From Oligoflexia bacterium (GTDB taxonomy: Bacteria > Bdellovibrionota_C > UBA2361 > JAFLCA01): 64,000 bases of DNA. The notes under the pieces are model-generated. The model was given only the letters and a program-made list of their open reading frames with translations, made no database searches and was not told where the DNA came from. Positions 9,097 to 17,688 of the stretch are shown here, piece after piece. The stretch is taken from positions 1 through 64,000 of the forward strand of contig JAIBBV010000003.1 in the NCBI GenBank assembly GCA_019694465.1, read 5' to 3'. Both the position numbers and the translations under genes were made by a program. The first letter of the stretch is position 1. Every line of letters starts with the position of its first letter.

Positions 9097-10143
9097 ATGT
9101 CTAAGTTCATTACGCTTTCCTCCGCGTTCTTATTAGTCGTGTTTCAGTTTGCCGCACCGCTGGCGTTGGCTGAGTCTGCAAGGATAGGTGTGATTGCACC
9201 TTTGACAGGAGACGCTGCTGGTTGGGGTGAGACATTCAAGTCAGCCTATAAATTGCATCAAGATGATGCCGCCGCTCGTGGTCTCTCGTCAATTCAAGTC
9301 CTTTGGGAGGATGATCAGGCTACTCCGACAAATACCATAGCAGCCTTCCGCAAGCTTGCTGCACAAGATGTCTTGCTAGTGGTGACACTCTCTGCTGCCC
9401 CGTCAAACGCTGTCGCTCCTTTGGCGGAACAATTAAAGATTCCATTAGTTGCTGTGTCCGTCGATCCTCAGGCCTCGCGCGGACGAAAATGGGTGGTGAA
9501 TTTTTGGCTAACTCCAGAGGCAGGCGCTCATGCCTTGGCAGGTGAGGTTAGAAGGAAAGGTTATCACCGGGTCGCGCGCGTATCCACCATGCATGAGGGG
9601 ATTTTAGCGGTCAATCACGCCTTTGATAAGGAAATTGGCGCAGAGCTGGAAATGCTCTTAGATCAGGAGTTTGCGCCTGACGTGCGAGACTTCCGAACAG
9701 TAGTGGCACGTATTAAGGCACTGCGTGGATTAGATGCATTGGGGATCTTTATGATGCCCGGGCAAAGTGGCCTTTGTGCTAAGCAGTTGCGCGCGGCTGG
9801 GGTAACGGCCCCATTTTTTACCAATGCTGCTGCTAGCACAAAAGGTGAAACAACAGCTGCTCAGGGGGCCTTAGCCGGAGTTTCATACTACGATTCAACA
9901 GTTGACCCATCTTTCTTGTTGCGCTTTCAACAAAAGTTTCCAGGCGTGAGTAGTTTTGGAGCTGCAATCGCCTATGATTTATTTAACATGATATCGATGA
10001 CACCTGGATCTCAGCCGTTGACGCGCGATGAAATGAATCTGTATTTGCATAATATCAAAGATTATTCCGGCGCATCAGGAACCTTTTCGGCCACTAGCGA
10101 TGGTACGTTCACCTTGCCAGCTACAATCAAGACATTACCCTAA
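9097..10143 (+). CDS. Periplasmic branched-chain amino-acid-type substrate-binding protein
   Basis: The 348-residue protein has a signal peptide (about 1-25, ending LALAES) and a Peripla_BP_6/LivK-type two-lobed receptor domain, with ARIGVIAPLTGDAAGWGE at the start of the mature part, a central VVTLSAAPSNAVAPLAEQ, and ALRGLDALGIF and GAAIAYDLFNMI near the end. Such proteins bind amino acids, amides or related solutes for ABC importers, or serve as sensor receptors. No livHMGF-type permease or ATPase genes are nearby, so it is an orphan here. The ligand cannot be predicted. Confidence 0.85.
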   Translation: MSKFITLSSAFLLVVFQFAAPLALAESARIGVIAPLTGDAAGWGETFKSAYKLHQDDAAARGLSSIQVLWEDDQATPTNTIAAFRKLAAQDVLLVVTLSAAPSNAVAPLAEQLKIPLVAVSVDPQASRGRKWVVNFWLTPEAGAHALAGEVRRKGYHRVARVSTMHEGILAVNHAFDKEIGAELEMLLDQEFAPDVRDFRTVVARIKALRGLDALGIFMMPGQSGLCAKQLRAAGVTAPFFTNAAASTKGETTAAQGALAGVSYYDSTVDPSFLLRFQQKFPGVSSFGAAIAYDLFNMISMTPGSQPLTRDEMNLYLHNIKDYSGASGTFSATSDGTFTLPATIKTLP

Positions 10144-10315
10144 TCGGGTAATACCCGAACTTGGTAGTTAAGCCAGGCGTTTGCTTAGGGACGCCGCTCA
10201 TGCTAATTTCTTAAGGGAATCAGCCGGTTAGTGCGAAGATTTAGCCGCCGAGGTTCCTGATGTATCATAAAAACTCTCTGTTTACAGCTAGTTGTTGCCA
10301 CTAGGGCAAAACCGA

Positions 10316-11680
10316 ATGGAAATGCAGTCAGCCTCATCCAGCCCATGTCGTTCCAGCACCCAGGAGCGGATTCTTATCGTCGATGATGAAGAGAGCATCC
10401 GCCGCACACTGGAAGCCGTGTTGCGTGATGAGGGCTATTTAACCTGCTCGGCTCAGAATGGACTAGCAGCCTTGGAGCTAATTCGTACGCAGGCCCCGGA
10501 TCTAGTTGTGCTCGACATTTGGATGTCAGGCATGGATGGAGTTGAGACCCTTAAGCAGATTAAGGAACAGTGCCCGTCTTTGCCGGTGGTCATGATTTCT
10601 GGGCATGCCACAATCGCTACAGCAATTGCTGCGACTAAGATGGGAGCAAGTGACTTCGTCGAGAAGCCACTGGACTTAGATGTTTTTCTTAGAACCATCA
10701 AGCGTGCACTTGGAAATCCAGCTGAATGTGCAGCTGATGAAAAGCAGTTGGCACGCGGACAAAACGAACTTACTCTCGATTTAGGTAGCTCGGGTCAGTC
10801 AGTACAGCTAAACCGCATTGCTCTTAGCGAGCAAACTTGGCGTGGGCCAGCTTTGCGTCAGCATACTATTGCCCGCAGTGCTTTGTTGTATGGACAAGGT
10901 TTGCATTCAGGAAAGAAGAGCGGCCTTATCTTGGAGCCTCTCCCCGCTGGCTCCGGTATCCATTTTATGGGTGTCTCTGACTCTCAGGCTGTGCCAGCGC
11001 ATGTAGATTTTGTAGAATCAACAGGATTTGCAACTACATTGCGACTTGGGCAGACGCAGGCAGGCACTATTGAACACCTAATGTCTGCCCTGCATGCCTA
11101 CGGAATTTCAAATCTGCTGATTAAGTGCAATGGTGAAGTGCCTGTGTTGGATGGTTCAGCCAGAGAGTTCTGCTCGCTCTTCGCAGACATTGGTGTCGAG
11201 GAGCAGGAGGGTGAATGGTACGCAATAGCGGTACCAGAGACTATTCGGGTCGGCAATGATCGCGAGTTCATACAGATTGAGCCAGGGCAGGGATTTGTTA
11301 TCGATTATACACTTGAGTATCCAAAACCTGTCGGTTCTCAACACATGAGATTTGTACTCAATAGTGTCGACGCGTATCGCAAGGAAATCGCACCAGCTCG
11401 TACGTTCGGATTTGTAAAAGACATTGGCATGCTGCAGCGACAGGGACTTGCCCTGGGTGGTCGATTCGACAATTTCGTTCTATTCGGTGAGGAAGGGCCA
11501 ATTAACGACGCTTTGCGCTTCCCCGATGAACCTGTACGACACAAGATTTTGGATCTGATTGGGGATCTATATTTATTGGGTCGCCCACTGCATGGCAAGA
11601 TTACTGCGCGTATGACGGGGCATTCAGATAATATCGCTCTTCTGCGCGCTATTCGCGAAAAGTCTGCAATAAAAAACTGA
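10316..11680 (+). CDS. lpxC: Response regulator receiver domain fused to UDP-3-O-acyl-GlcNAc deacetylase (LpxC)
   Basis: LpxC carries out the committed step of lipid A synthesis, removing the acetyl group of UDP-3-O-acyl-GlcNAc with zinc. Numbering from the ATG at 10316 (454 residues): residues 18-135 are a CheY-like receiver with acidic pair D23-D24, phosphoacceptor D67 (VVLDIWM), S95 and K117 (EKPLDLD). Residues about 180-450 are a full LpxC. E253-H254 lie in TIEHLMSAL, H409 and D413 in RHKILDLIGD, and H436 in GHSDN. The H409-H436 spacing of 27 equals that of E. coli H238-H265, so both domains look intact. A linker of about 40 residues joins them. The ATG has AGGG 9 nt upstream; TTG codons at 10292/10295 are alternatives. 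No histidine kinase gene is adjacent. Confidence 0.93.
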   Translation: MEMQSASSSPCRSSTQERILIVDDEESIRRTLEAVLRDEGYLTCSAQNGLAALELIRTQAPDLVVLDIWMSGMDGVETLKQIKEQCPSLPVVMISGHATIATAIAATKMGASDFVEKPLDLDVFLRTIKRALGNPAECAADEKQLARGQNELTLDLGSSGQSVQLNRIALSEQTWRGPALRQHTIARSALLYGQGLHSGKKSGLILEPLPAGSGIHFMGVSDSQAVPAHVDFVESTGFATTLRLGQTQAGTIEHLMSALHAYGISNLLIKCNGEVPVLDGSAREFCSLFADIGVEEQEGEWYAIAVPETIRVGNDREFIQIEPGQGFVIDYTLEYPKPVGSQHMRFVLNSVDAYRKEIAPARTFGFVKDIGMLQRQGLALGGRFDNFVLFGEEGPINDALRFPDEPVRHKILDLIGDLYLLGRPLHGKITARMTGHSDNIALLRAIREKSAIKN

Positions 11681-11717
11681 CTTCGAACCAGTAATAAATC
11701 GTGCTAGGCAAGCTTAA

Positions 11718-11744
11718 CGCGATTATATCGCGAGCAAAGCAATA
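11718..11744. repeat. Dispersed repeat, CGCGAT palindrome plus GCAAAGCAAT
   Basis: CGCGAT-TAT-ATCGCG (11718-11732) is directly followed by AGCAAAGCAAT. The reverse complement (ATTGCT...TTTGCTCGCGATA) recurs at about 28231-28255 and about 56328-56352, each time in an intergenic space after a gene. It looks like a short REP-like family. Confidence 0.5.
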
Positions 11745-11821
11745 GACCCAGTTTTCATATGTGCGCTTAGCTATAACCTTATTCTCGCTTCAGCGAAAAG
11801 AGCACTCTTGGAATGGTGTTA

Positions 11822-11942
11822 CTGGTTCGACTCCGGACGTTCTGTCCTGCGTCGAACTCGCTCCAAGCTTCGCTGGGGGCCCGCAAACCACAGCTCCGCG
11901 TCGCTCCAACCACTTCGTGGTTGTCCGGCCATGGGTGGCCGG
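11822..11942. repeat. Cluster of perfect hairpins with a tRNA T-arm-like sequence
   Basis: This part of the 309-nt gap between the lpxC fusion and the dehydrogenase holds no gene. It contains GTTCGAC (11825-11831) pairing with GTCGAAC (11851-11857) and an inner GGAC/GTCC. AACCAC-TTC-GTGGTT follows at 11908-11922, and CCGGCCA-TGGG-TGGCCGG at 11925-11942. The GGTTCGACTCC stretch resembles a tRNA T-arm, but no tRNA can be folded around it. Purpose unknown; it may serve as termination structures for the two convergent genes. Confidence 0.5.
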
Positions 11943-11989
11943 CTAGTGTCCAGAGCCACAATTATTCAAGAAATCATTGAGTAAGGACA

Positions 11990-12838
11990 CTAGTAGCTGT
12001 AGAAGCCGCGTCCAGTTTTCTTGCCCAACCAGCCAGCTTCCACATACTTAACAAGTAAAGGGCAGGGCCGGTATTTGTCTTCACCTAGCTCACGGTGCAA
12101 GATTTGTAAGATAAATAGAAGCGTATCCAGCCCCACAAAATCAGCCAAAGTTAGCGGCCCCATAGGCTGATTCGTGCCAAGCTTCATAGCATTATCTATA
12201 TCCTCGGGCTTGACGCCTTCCTGCAGTAGGTAAATGGCTTCGTTGATCATGGGGCACAAGATTCTATTAACGATAAACCCAGGGCCGTCCCCAGCTAGCA
12301 CCGTTGTCTTGCCCATTTTCTCTGCACAGGCCTTAGTAGCTGCGTAGGTGTCGTCAGAGGTCTGCAGGCCCCGGATTAGTTCAACCAGCTTCATAACCGG
12401 TACAGGGTTCATGAAATGCATGCCAATTACTTGGCTGCTGCGCTTTGTACCCGCTGCCAGCCTGGTAATCGATATCGACGATGTATTTGAGGCTAGAATG
12501 GCGCTGCTAGGTAGAATTGTGTCGAGTTCAGCAAATAATTTGAGCTTAATATCAACATTTTCTATGATCGCTTCAACTGCTAGATCACAGCTAGCAAACT
12601 CCTTAAGCGAACTGGCAGCTTTAAGGTTGGCGAGAGTCTTCTTCTCATCCTCGGCCGTAATTTTCTGCTTCTCAACCAGCTTTTTAAGTTGAGTGCAAAT
12701 ACCCTTATAGCCCTTATCTAGAGCCGGTGTTTGAGCGTCCCACAGTAGGCACTTGTATCCCGAGGCGGCAGCAACATGGGCAATTCCAGCCCCCATTTGC
12801 CCAGCACCAATTACTCCAATCGTTTTAATATCCGGCAT
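11990..12838 (-). CDS. 3-hydroxybutyryl-CoA dehydrogenase (3-hydroxyacyl-CoA dehydrogenase family)
   Basis: The 282-residue protein has the length and domains of Hbd/PaaH-type enzymes, which reversibly oxidise (S)-3-hydroxyacyl-CoA with NAD(P). The N-terminal Rossmann fold carries VIGAGQMGAGIAHVAAASG. The catalytic region shows SNTSSISITRLA and IGMHFMNPVPVMKLVELI (catalytic His), and PGFIVNRILCPMINEAIYLL leads into the C-terminal helical domain ending GRGFYSY. It stands alone on the minus strand, convergent with the lpxC fusion, so its pathway (fatty-acid oxidation, butyrate or polyhydroxybutyrate metabolism) is not shown by context. Confidence 0.94.
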   Translation of the reverse strand: MPDIKTIGVIGAGQMGAGIAHVAAASGYKCLLWDAQTPALDKGYKGICTQLKKLVEKQKITAEDEKKTLANLKAASSLKEFASCDLAVEAIIENVDIKLKLFAELDTILPSSAILASNTSSISITRLAAGTKRSSQVIGMHFMNPVPVMKLVELIRGLQTSDDTYAATKACAEKMGKTTVLAGDGPGFIVNRILCPMINEAIYLLQEGVKPEDIDNAMKLGTNQPMGPLTLADFVGLDTLLFILQILHRELGEDKYRPCPLLVKYVEAGWLGKKTGRGFYSY

Positions 12839-12990
12839 GGCACAATCCTATGTATGACGTTAAGGCGAAGTCGAGGCCATAAGTACCATAAACCGAGCCA
12901 ATTGGGCCAGCTGTTCGGGAGTGTGGTAAATTGGCGCAAGCTCAGGTAAGGTATGGAAGTTTAAGATTTCTTTGCTCTTGGTTTTTAGAC

Positions 12991-14004
12991 ATGTTTCGTC
13001 TCGTTGCACGTGATATCGCCATAGATCTGGGTACCGCTAACACGCTTATTTATGAGCAGGGACGCGGAATCGTATTGAATGAACCGTCAATTGTAGCGCT
13101 ACGCTTTGATGGCCAGCGCAAAACTCCAGTCGCCTTTGGGGCTGAAGCTAAATCTATGCTAGGTCGTACCCCAGAGGGAGTTAAGGTAATCCGCCCCGTG
13201 CGCACGGGTGTGATCGCCGACTTTGAAGTGGCTGGAATGATGCTATCTCATTTCCTGCACAAGGCTCGTCGTAAGTCGAAAGCGCTGTTTAAGCCACGAG
13301 TTCTGGTAGGCGTTCCAAGCGGAATTACAGAAGTTGAGAAGCGCGCCATCCGCGATTCAATTGAAGGTGAGGCACGTGACGTAAAGTTAATCGACGAGGC
13401 TATGGCTTCTGCGATTGGCTGTAATCTGCCTGTGACTGAGGCTTCGGCCAGCTTGATTGTAGATATTGGTGGCGGCACAACCGACATCGCCGTGATTAGT
13501 TTGAAGGATATTGTCTATTCCGTCTCTGTGCGGCAGGGCGGCGATGCCATGGATGAAGCAATTATTAATTATTTACGCCGTAGGCATCATTTGCTGATCG
13601 GAGAGGCCACGGCTGAACTTATTAAGTGTACCATTGGTAGCGCTCATCCAGATTATGATAGGCAGGAGATGGAAGTGCGTGGCCGTAGCTTGACCAGCGG
13701 CGCCCCAAGTTCGTTGGTAGTTACAGGTGAAGAGATTCGTGAGGCGATTAGTGAAGTTGTACAGACAATCACTGCAGCTATTCGCCAAACTCTAGAGAAT
13801 ACCCCTCCCGAACTTTCAGGTGATATCATTTCAAGTGGTCTGTCTTTGGCCGGTGGAGGAGCGCTCCTTAAAGGACTCGATCGGCATATCGCTGAAGAAT
13901 TGAATATTCAGGTAAAAGTGGCTGCTGATCCATTGGCCTGCGTGGTAGAAGGCGCAGGGAAGTGCCTAGATAATCCAGATCTATACAAAGAGATTTGGTT
14001 CTAA
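12991..14004 (+). CDS. mreB: Rod shape-determining protein MreB
   Basis: MreB is the actin-like ATPase that organises lateral wall synthesis in rod-shaped cells. The 337-residue product shows the ATPase motifs in order: phosphate-1 (AIDLGTANTLIY), connect/phosphate-2 (LIVDIGGGTTDIAVISL) and the adenosine motif (LSLAGGGALLKGLDRHIAEEL). PSGITEVEKRAIRDS and LIDEAMASAIGCNLPV are further family stretches. The ATG at 12991 gives the usual N-terminus (MFRLVARDIAIDLG); an upstream in-frame TTG at 12931 would add 20 unusual residues. No mreC, mreD, pbp2 or rodA follows; the next gene is on the opposite strand. Confidence 0.95.
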   Translation: MFRLVARDIAIDLGTANTLIYEQGRGIVLNEPSIVALRFDGQRKTPVAFGAEAKSMLGRTPEGVKVIRPVRTGVIADFEVAGMMLSHFLHKARRKSKALFKPRVLVGVPSGITEVEKRAIRDSIEGEARDVKLIDEAMASAIGCNLPVTEASASLIVDIGGGTTDIAVISLKDIVYSVSVRQGGDAMDEAIINYLRRRHHLLIGEATAELIKCTIGSAHPDYDRQEMEVRGRSLTSGAPSSLVVTGEEIREAISEVVQTITAAIRQTLENTPPELSGDIISSGLSLAGGGALLKGLDRHIAEELNIQVKVAADPLACVVEGAGKCLDNPDLYKEIWF

Positions 14005-14038
14005 GTTTAGGTTGCGCTAATCATCCAATTTCAGCTTG

Positions 14039-14059
14039 TGAGCGCTTGCTTTTCGCTCA
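14039..14059. terminator. Hairpin between mreB and the convergent membrane-protein gene
   Basis: TGAGCG (14039-14044) pairs with CGCTCA (14054-14059) around a 9-nt loop, 35 nt after the mreB stop and 10 nt beyond the end of the minus-strand gene. There is no long T-run, so it is only a candidate. Confidence 0.35.
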
Positions 14060-14068
14060 TCTGTAGCA

Positions 14069-15013
14069 CTACGGCGTCACGGTATCAGTATTTTCCGCAT
14101 TCTCAACTACTTCGATATCTTTAGTTAGAACCGATACTATTCCCCCTACGCCCGATGCGATTACTACAGCCAGTAGCCAGATAGCTCCTAAGGCCACTGC
14201 TTGCTCTGGGGATAGAAAAGCAGGCACCAGCATAAACTTATAGGCATTTTCACGAACGCCCAATCCATTCCAGCTAATTGGGAGCGTTGCTAAAATATTA
14301 ACAAAGGGAATGACAGTTAGCAGTGTGCTCCACGGAATATCTGCTCCTACACCATTAACAATCACCGCATGCAATCCGATTTGCAAAAGATGGAACAGGA
14401 TCGACATTACTGTAATTATGCTTACGGTAGTTAGGTCACGCGGGAACACACGAACTACATCTCTAACTAGCGTTCCAAACTTAGTCCCCTCGGGAACTAA
14501 GCGGGTAAGAATTGTGGGCGCCAGAGCCCAGCCAAGGACCACCAGGATAGGTAGAGAATAAAGCAAATACACCAGACTTGGCTCTAGCGCTGATCGTCCC
14601 CACCAGCCGATAGCACAGGAGCCGATACAGGCCAGAACTGCCAAGCCGTGCGCTCGGTCGGCTACGACTGACGCCAGCGATGTTGCACGAGCAGACTTGC
14701 GATCGTTAAGTAGCAGTGCGCGCGCTACATCACCCCCAACAGTTCCAAAGCCAAAGCAGTTTACAAACATGCCGATAAAGTAGGCCTTCAGGGCAGTTAG
14801 AAAATTAGACTCAATTCCCGCTTTTCTGCAGATTGTCCACCATTTAAGAGCGCTTAATACCTGACCCAGTATGTAGCCAATCAACACGGCTACAGCTGTG
14901 CTGGCTGGAATACGGAAGATCACATCATGCAGGTTCTTAAGCTCTACCAGCCTGAGCACCAGCGCCAGCATAACGACGCTTAGTATAAGTTTAATAAAGC
15001 CCTTAAGTTTCAT
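14069..15013 (-). CDS. Lysylphosphatidylglycerol synthase TM-domain (UPF0104/YbhN-like) membrane protein
   Basis: The 314-residue protein is mostly hydrophobic, with about eight membrane segments. It carries the family signatures LSALKWWTICRKAGI near residue 55, an early NCFGFGTVGGDVARALLL stretch, and a late PISWNGLGVRENAYKFML motif. This is the stand-alone membrane domain of the MprF/AglD superfamily, usually thought to handle or flip lipid-linked substrates in the cytoplasmic membrane. It lacks any soluble aminoacyl-transferase domain. The neighbours (mreB, rhodanese) give no clear hint. A link to the window's lipid-linked glycan genes is possible but unproven. Confidence 0.85.
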   Translation of the reverse strand: MKLKGFIKLILSVVMLALVLRLVELKNLHDVIFRIPASTAVAVLIGYILGQVLSALKWWTICRKAGIESNFLTALKAYFIGMFVNCFGFGTVGGDVARALLLNDRKSARATSLASVVADRAHGLAVLACIGSCAIGWWGRSALEPSLVYLLYSLPILVVLGWALAPTILTRLVPEGTKFGTLVRDVVRVFPRDLTTVSIITVMSILFHLLQIGLHAVIVNGVGADIPWSTLLTVIPFVNILATLPISWNGLGVRENAYKFMLVPAFLSPEQAVALGAIWLLAVVIASGVGGIVSVLTKDIEVVENAENTDTVTP

Positions 15014-15218
15014 TAGTAGGCAGCCTACGCCAGGCCCTTTAATGTGGCAAGTTAAGGCAATAATGGTGGTAGGGGGCGCCCAGTGCTAAGCTTGCTTGGT
15101 CATCGGAAATAGGCACTCAGAATGCTTAACAAGCTGGGGCAGATTGCTTTGTTCGTATTACGCGCTCATTAAGTTAAGTTTTGTCACCGGTGCTTAGTTA
15201 ATTGGGAGGAACTGTTAG

Positions 15219-15584
15219 ATGAAAAGAAGCCTTATAGTCGCTTTTGCCTTTTTGCTTGTTGCCTGCTTTTTTATTGGAGCAGCCTCGGCAGATGACAGAA
15301 TCTCAGCAAGTCAAGCCTGGAGCAAAATAAAGGCAGGTGCCTTACTGGTTGACGTACGCAGCGCCGATGAATTTAATTCTGGCCACATTGAGGGAGCCCT
15401 TAATATTCCGCATACCGAGATATCCGCAAGCCTAAAGCAGATCGGAGAAAATAAGGGCCGGGAGATAGTGCTCTACTGTCATAGTGGAAGGCGGGCTGGG
15501 CTAGCCCGTGACGAGCTAATAAAGCTTGGATATAGCAATGTCTTCAATGCAGGCGCTTATGAGGGGCTGAACTCGGCCAGGTGA
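15219..15584 (+). CDS. Secreted rhodanese-like domain protein
   Basis: The 121-residue protein has a signal peptide (residues 1-24, ending GAASA) followed by one rhodanese domain: LLVDVRSADEFNSGHIEGA, NIPH, then the active-site loop YCHSGRRAG with the catalytic Cys at residue 87. Periplasmic single-domain rhodaneses such as PspE transfer sulfane sulfur in vitro. A GGGAGGA Shine-Dalgarno lies 8-10 nt upstream of the ATG. It is apparently monocistronic; the next gene downstream is a tRNA on the opposite strand. Confidence 0.9.
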   Translation: MKRSLIVAFAFLLVACFFIGAASADDRISASQAWSKIKAGALLVDVRSADEFNSGHIEGALNIPHTEISASLKQIGENKGREIVLYCHSGRRAGLARDELIKLGYSNVFNAGAYEGLNSAR

Positions 15585-15623
15585 ATTAGCCATAAATGGC
15601 TTGAATAGGGGATGGGAGGGGTT

Positions 15624-15696
<73 letters not shown>

Positions 15697-15765
15697 CTAG
15701 AAAACCCAAAAATAGCCTGAAAAAACTAACTTTTTGAGCAGGGGCTGTCAATGTGGGGGCAAGGG

Positions 15766-15793
15766 TAGGCCAGCGGCCTAAGCTGCTGGCCTA
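15766..15793. terminator. 9-bp perfect hairpin after the cationic-protein gene
   Basis: TAGGCCAGC (15766-15774) pairs exactly with GCTGGCCTA (15785-15793) around a 10-nt loop, 15 nt past the 3' end of the minus-strand gene at 15808. It is G/C-rich, but the minus-strand continuation is not a T-run, so intrinsic termination is only probable. Confidence 0.45.
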
Positions 15794-15807
15794 TATAGGT
15801 CCAACTG

Positions 15808-16503
15808 TTAGAACAATTTACCAAAGAGCTTCTTGGCTTTGTTCCAGAGCTTTTTACCGGTTTTAAGTAGTGCAGAGGGATCTTTAATGATCTTTTTGAA
15901 CATCTTGACCGCGCCCTTAATAACCTTGGTTAAGGACTTCACCCCCTTGCCTCCAATCAGGGTTCCAAGCGCCCCAGTGATGGTAGCAAGTACGCCTGAC
16001 TTTGGATCTAGAAATGCATCCTTAATCTGCGAGAAGACCTCTTTTACTTGATCAAGCACGCTACCTTGCGTGTCTTTAGTGTCCTCCGTAGTTGCAGAGC
16101 CATCATCCACACCTGATGTTTCTTCTCCAACTTGGGTCTCGTCGGTCGTAGCAGGTTCTTGGTAGCCAACCTGTCCAGTACCAGCCGTCCCATTCGTATC
16201 GCCCACAGGGCCTGACCCGCGCAGGCTTTGTATCAAAGCCCCCATTTTCTCCATAATTGTACTAACCAGAGTCTGTACCGTGCGGCTGATGGCGTCGCTA
16301 ATTAGGGTCGCTAGCTGGCGGGCAGTTAATGACACGCGCTCTTGGGGGCGGCCAGCAAAAAAGTCAGCGATTCCATTACTATTCGGTAGCATGGTTAAAG
16401 GAGCAGGCATCGCCAATGGCGGCTGTTTGGGGTTAGACACTATGCCGCCATTTTGCAGTCCTAACTGGCTCAGGCCTTGATTGAAGGTCGAATCGATAAG
16501 CAT
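15808..16503 (-). CDS. Unknown protein with Lys-rich amphipathic C-terminus
   Basis: No family is recognised for this 231-residue protein. The gene looks real: TTTAGGAGAAACAA precedes the ATG, a good Shine-Dalgarno at proper spacing. The N-terminal 100 residues contain a predicted helix (VSLTARQLATLISDAISRTV, then MEKMGALIQSL). A Gly/Thr/Glu/Asp-rich acidic linker (about 100-145) follows. The last 50 residues are extremely basic and amphipathic (GAVKMFKKIIKDPSALLKTG, KKLWNKAKKLFGKLF), with about 15 Lys and one Asp. The tail resembles cationic membrane-active peptides, while the acidic linker could neutralise it. No signal peptide is evident. Membrane or nucleic-acid binding are the main possibilities. 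Confidence 0.72.
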   Translation of the reverse strand: MLIDSTFNQGLSQLGLQNGGIVSNPKQPPLAMPAPLTMLPNSNGIADFFAGRPQERVSLTARQLATLISDAISRTVQTLVSTIMEKMGALIQSLRGSGPVGDTNGTAGTGQVGYQEPATTDETQVGEETSGVDDGSATTEDTKDTQGSVLDQVKEVFSQIKDAFLDPKSGVLATITGALGTLIGGKGVKSLTKVIKGAVKMFKKIIKDPSALLKTGKKLWNKAKKLFGKLF

Positions 16504-16669
16504 TTGTTTCTCCTAAAAAAACTTAGCCGCAGACCTAAATTTATGCGTCCACGGGCCCTTGTTTCAGCGTTTCACACTAATTAATCGATTCCTGCGGCAA
16601 GGTGTTGCGTTGAGTATTGGTTCACTTAGCTGCAGGTTGTATAATGACGGCAAGATTTTGCTGTGCTGT

Positions 16670-17653
16670 ATGAATGGAATGCCATTAACACCAGAATCTC
16701 CAGATCCAGGAGATTCTTCTCCAACTCCCGAGCGCCCAGAAGTTTTGGCACGAAAAGCTGCTGAGGAAGAGGCCCGTCTTGCAGCTTTGGCTTCTTTGCG
16801 CGAAAACTTGGACGAGCCATTTGCAGAATACCTGACGCGCCTGTCCGGCAGAACCGATATGCAGCCGGGGTCATTGGGTTATTGGAACGCTATGTGCAGT
16901 GCCATCAGGCGCGCGTTAGGTGTGGAACATCATAGAACTTCAGTATCTAGCGTTTCTGCTGCGGAGGGAGTTGTTCCTAGGAATAAGCCAGTCGCTGTTG
17001 TGCTTGGCATGGCTTCCAACGTTCATTCCGGAGATCTGGTAGTCCCGGTCGGACTTGGGCTTAGCGATCAGTTAGGCCTTGCTTCACTGTCATCGCTGCG
17101 TTGGGCTGAAATTGAGCGATTCAGAACCTCAGTCGGAATTGTTGGTGAGTTTTCGCTAGCTCCGCCTGAAGGCACCCAAGCCTTAAATGGGCTGCACTTG
17201 GTGCTAAGTACTGATGCCAAGATCGAAACGTTAGACCGGGCACGCGCTTTGGAAAATTTGGTGCAACCACGGCGCGAAAGAGGCTACTTGTCTCCAGTTC
17301 AGAATATACCTTCCGAGTGCACTTCGCTTTTTGCTATGCAGCTAGCTGCTGCCGCCGCCACCAGTCATTTTGCGGGTGATGTTGGGGTGCAAACTAGAAC
17401 TGGTGTAGAGCTAGATGCTAGCCCAGGCAGGTTTATAGATTTTGGCCTAAGCTGGTTGCAAATAGGAAATGCTGGTAGGCCACATCAGATTGCTTTTGTT
17501 TTGCTACAACTCCCTGAAGTGAATGGTCAGACAGTCACGGGCGCGGTGACTTTTGAAAAAACCTACCAAATTCAACTTGGATTTACACAGTGGGGATTAG
17601 GAACCCCCAAAATATTAGCCGTATCAACTGAGCCATGCCGACTGGCAGCTTGA
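16670..17653 (+). CDS. Uncharacterised protein, 327 residues
   Basis: I do not recognise a family. From the ATG at 16670 the protein begins with a Pro/Ser/Glu-rich segment, then a charged helix (VLARKAAEEEARLAALASLR, about residues 26-45) and a globular Ala/Val/Leu-rich remainder. There is no signal peptide or membrane segment with this start. An in-frame start at 16559 would add a hydrophobic but irregular N-terminus. ATG 16679 is another option; none has a strong ribosome-binding site. It is divergent from the cationic protein gene (167 nt apart) and convergent with ychF. The long open frame with consistent codon use supports a real gene. Confidence 0.6.
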   Translation: MNGMPLTPESPDPGDSSPTPERPEVLARKAAEEEARLAALASLRENLDEPFAEYLTRLSGRTDMQPGSLGYWNAMCSAIRRALGVEHHRTSVSSVSAAEGVVPRNKPVAVVLGMASNVHSGDLVVPVGLGLSDQLGLASLSSLRWAEIERFRTSVGIVGEFSLAPPEGTQALNGLHLVLSTDAKIETLDRARALENLVQPRRERGYLSPVQNIPSECTSLFAMQLAAAAATSHFAGDVGVQTRTGVELDASPGRFIDFGLSWLQIGNAGRPHQIAFVLLQLPEVNGQTVTGAVTFEKTYQIQLGFTQWGLGTPKILAVSTEPCRLAA

Positions 17654-17688
17654 TGCTGAAATTGAGCAACCAAAAGTCTTAAACTGCG

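Noticed and set aside
11822..11860. Possible tRNA at the GGTTCGACTCC sequence
   Set aside because: No acceptor, D-arm or anticodon arm can be paired around it; the T-arm-like sequence is part of a palindrome.
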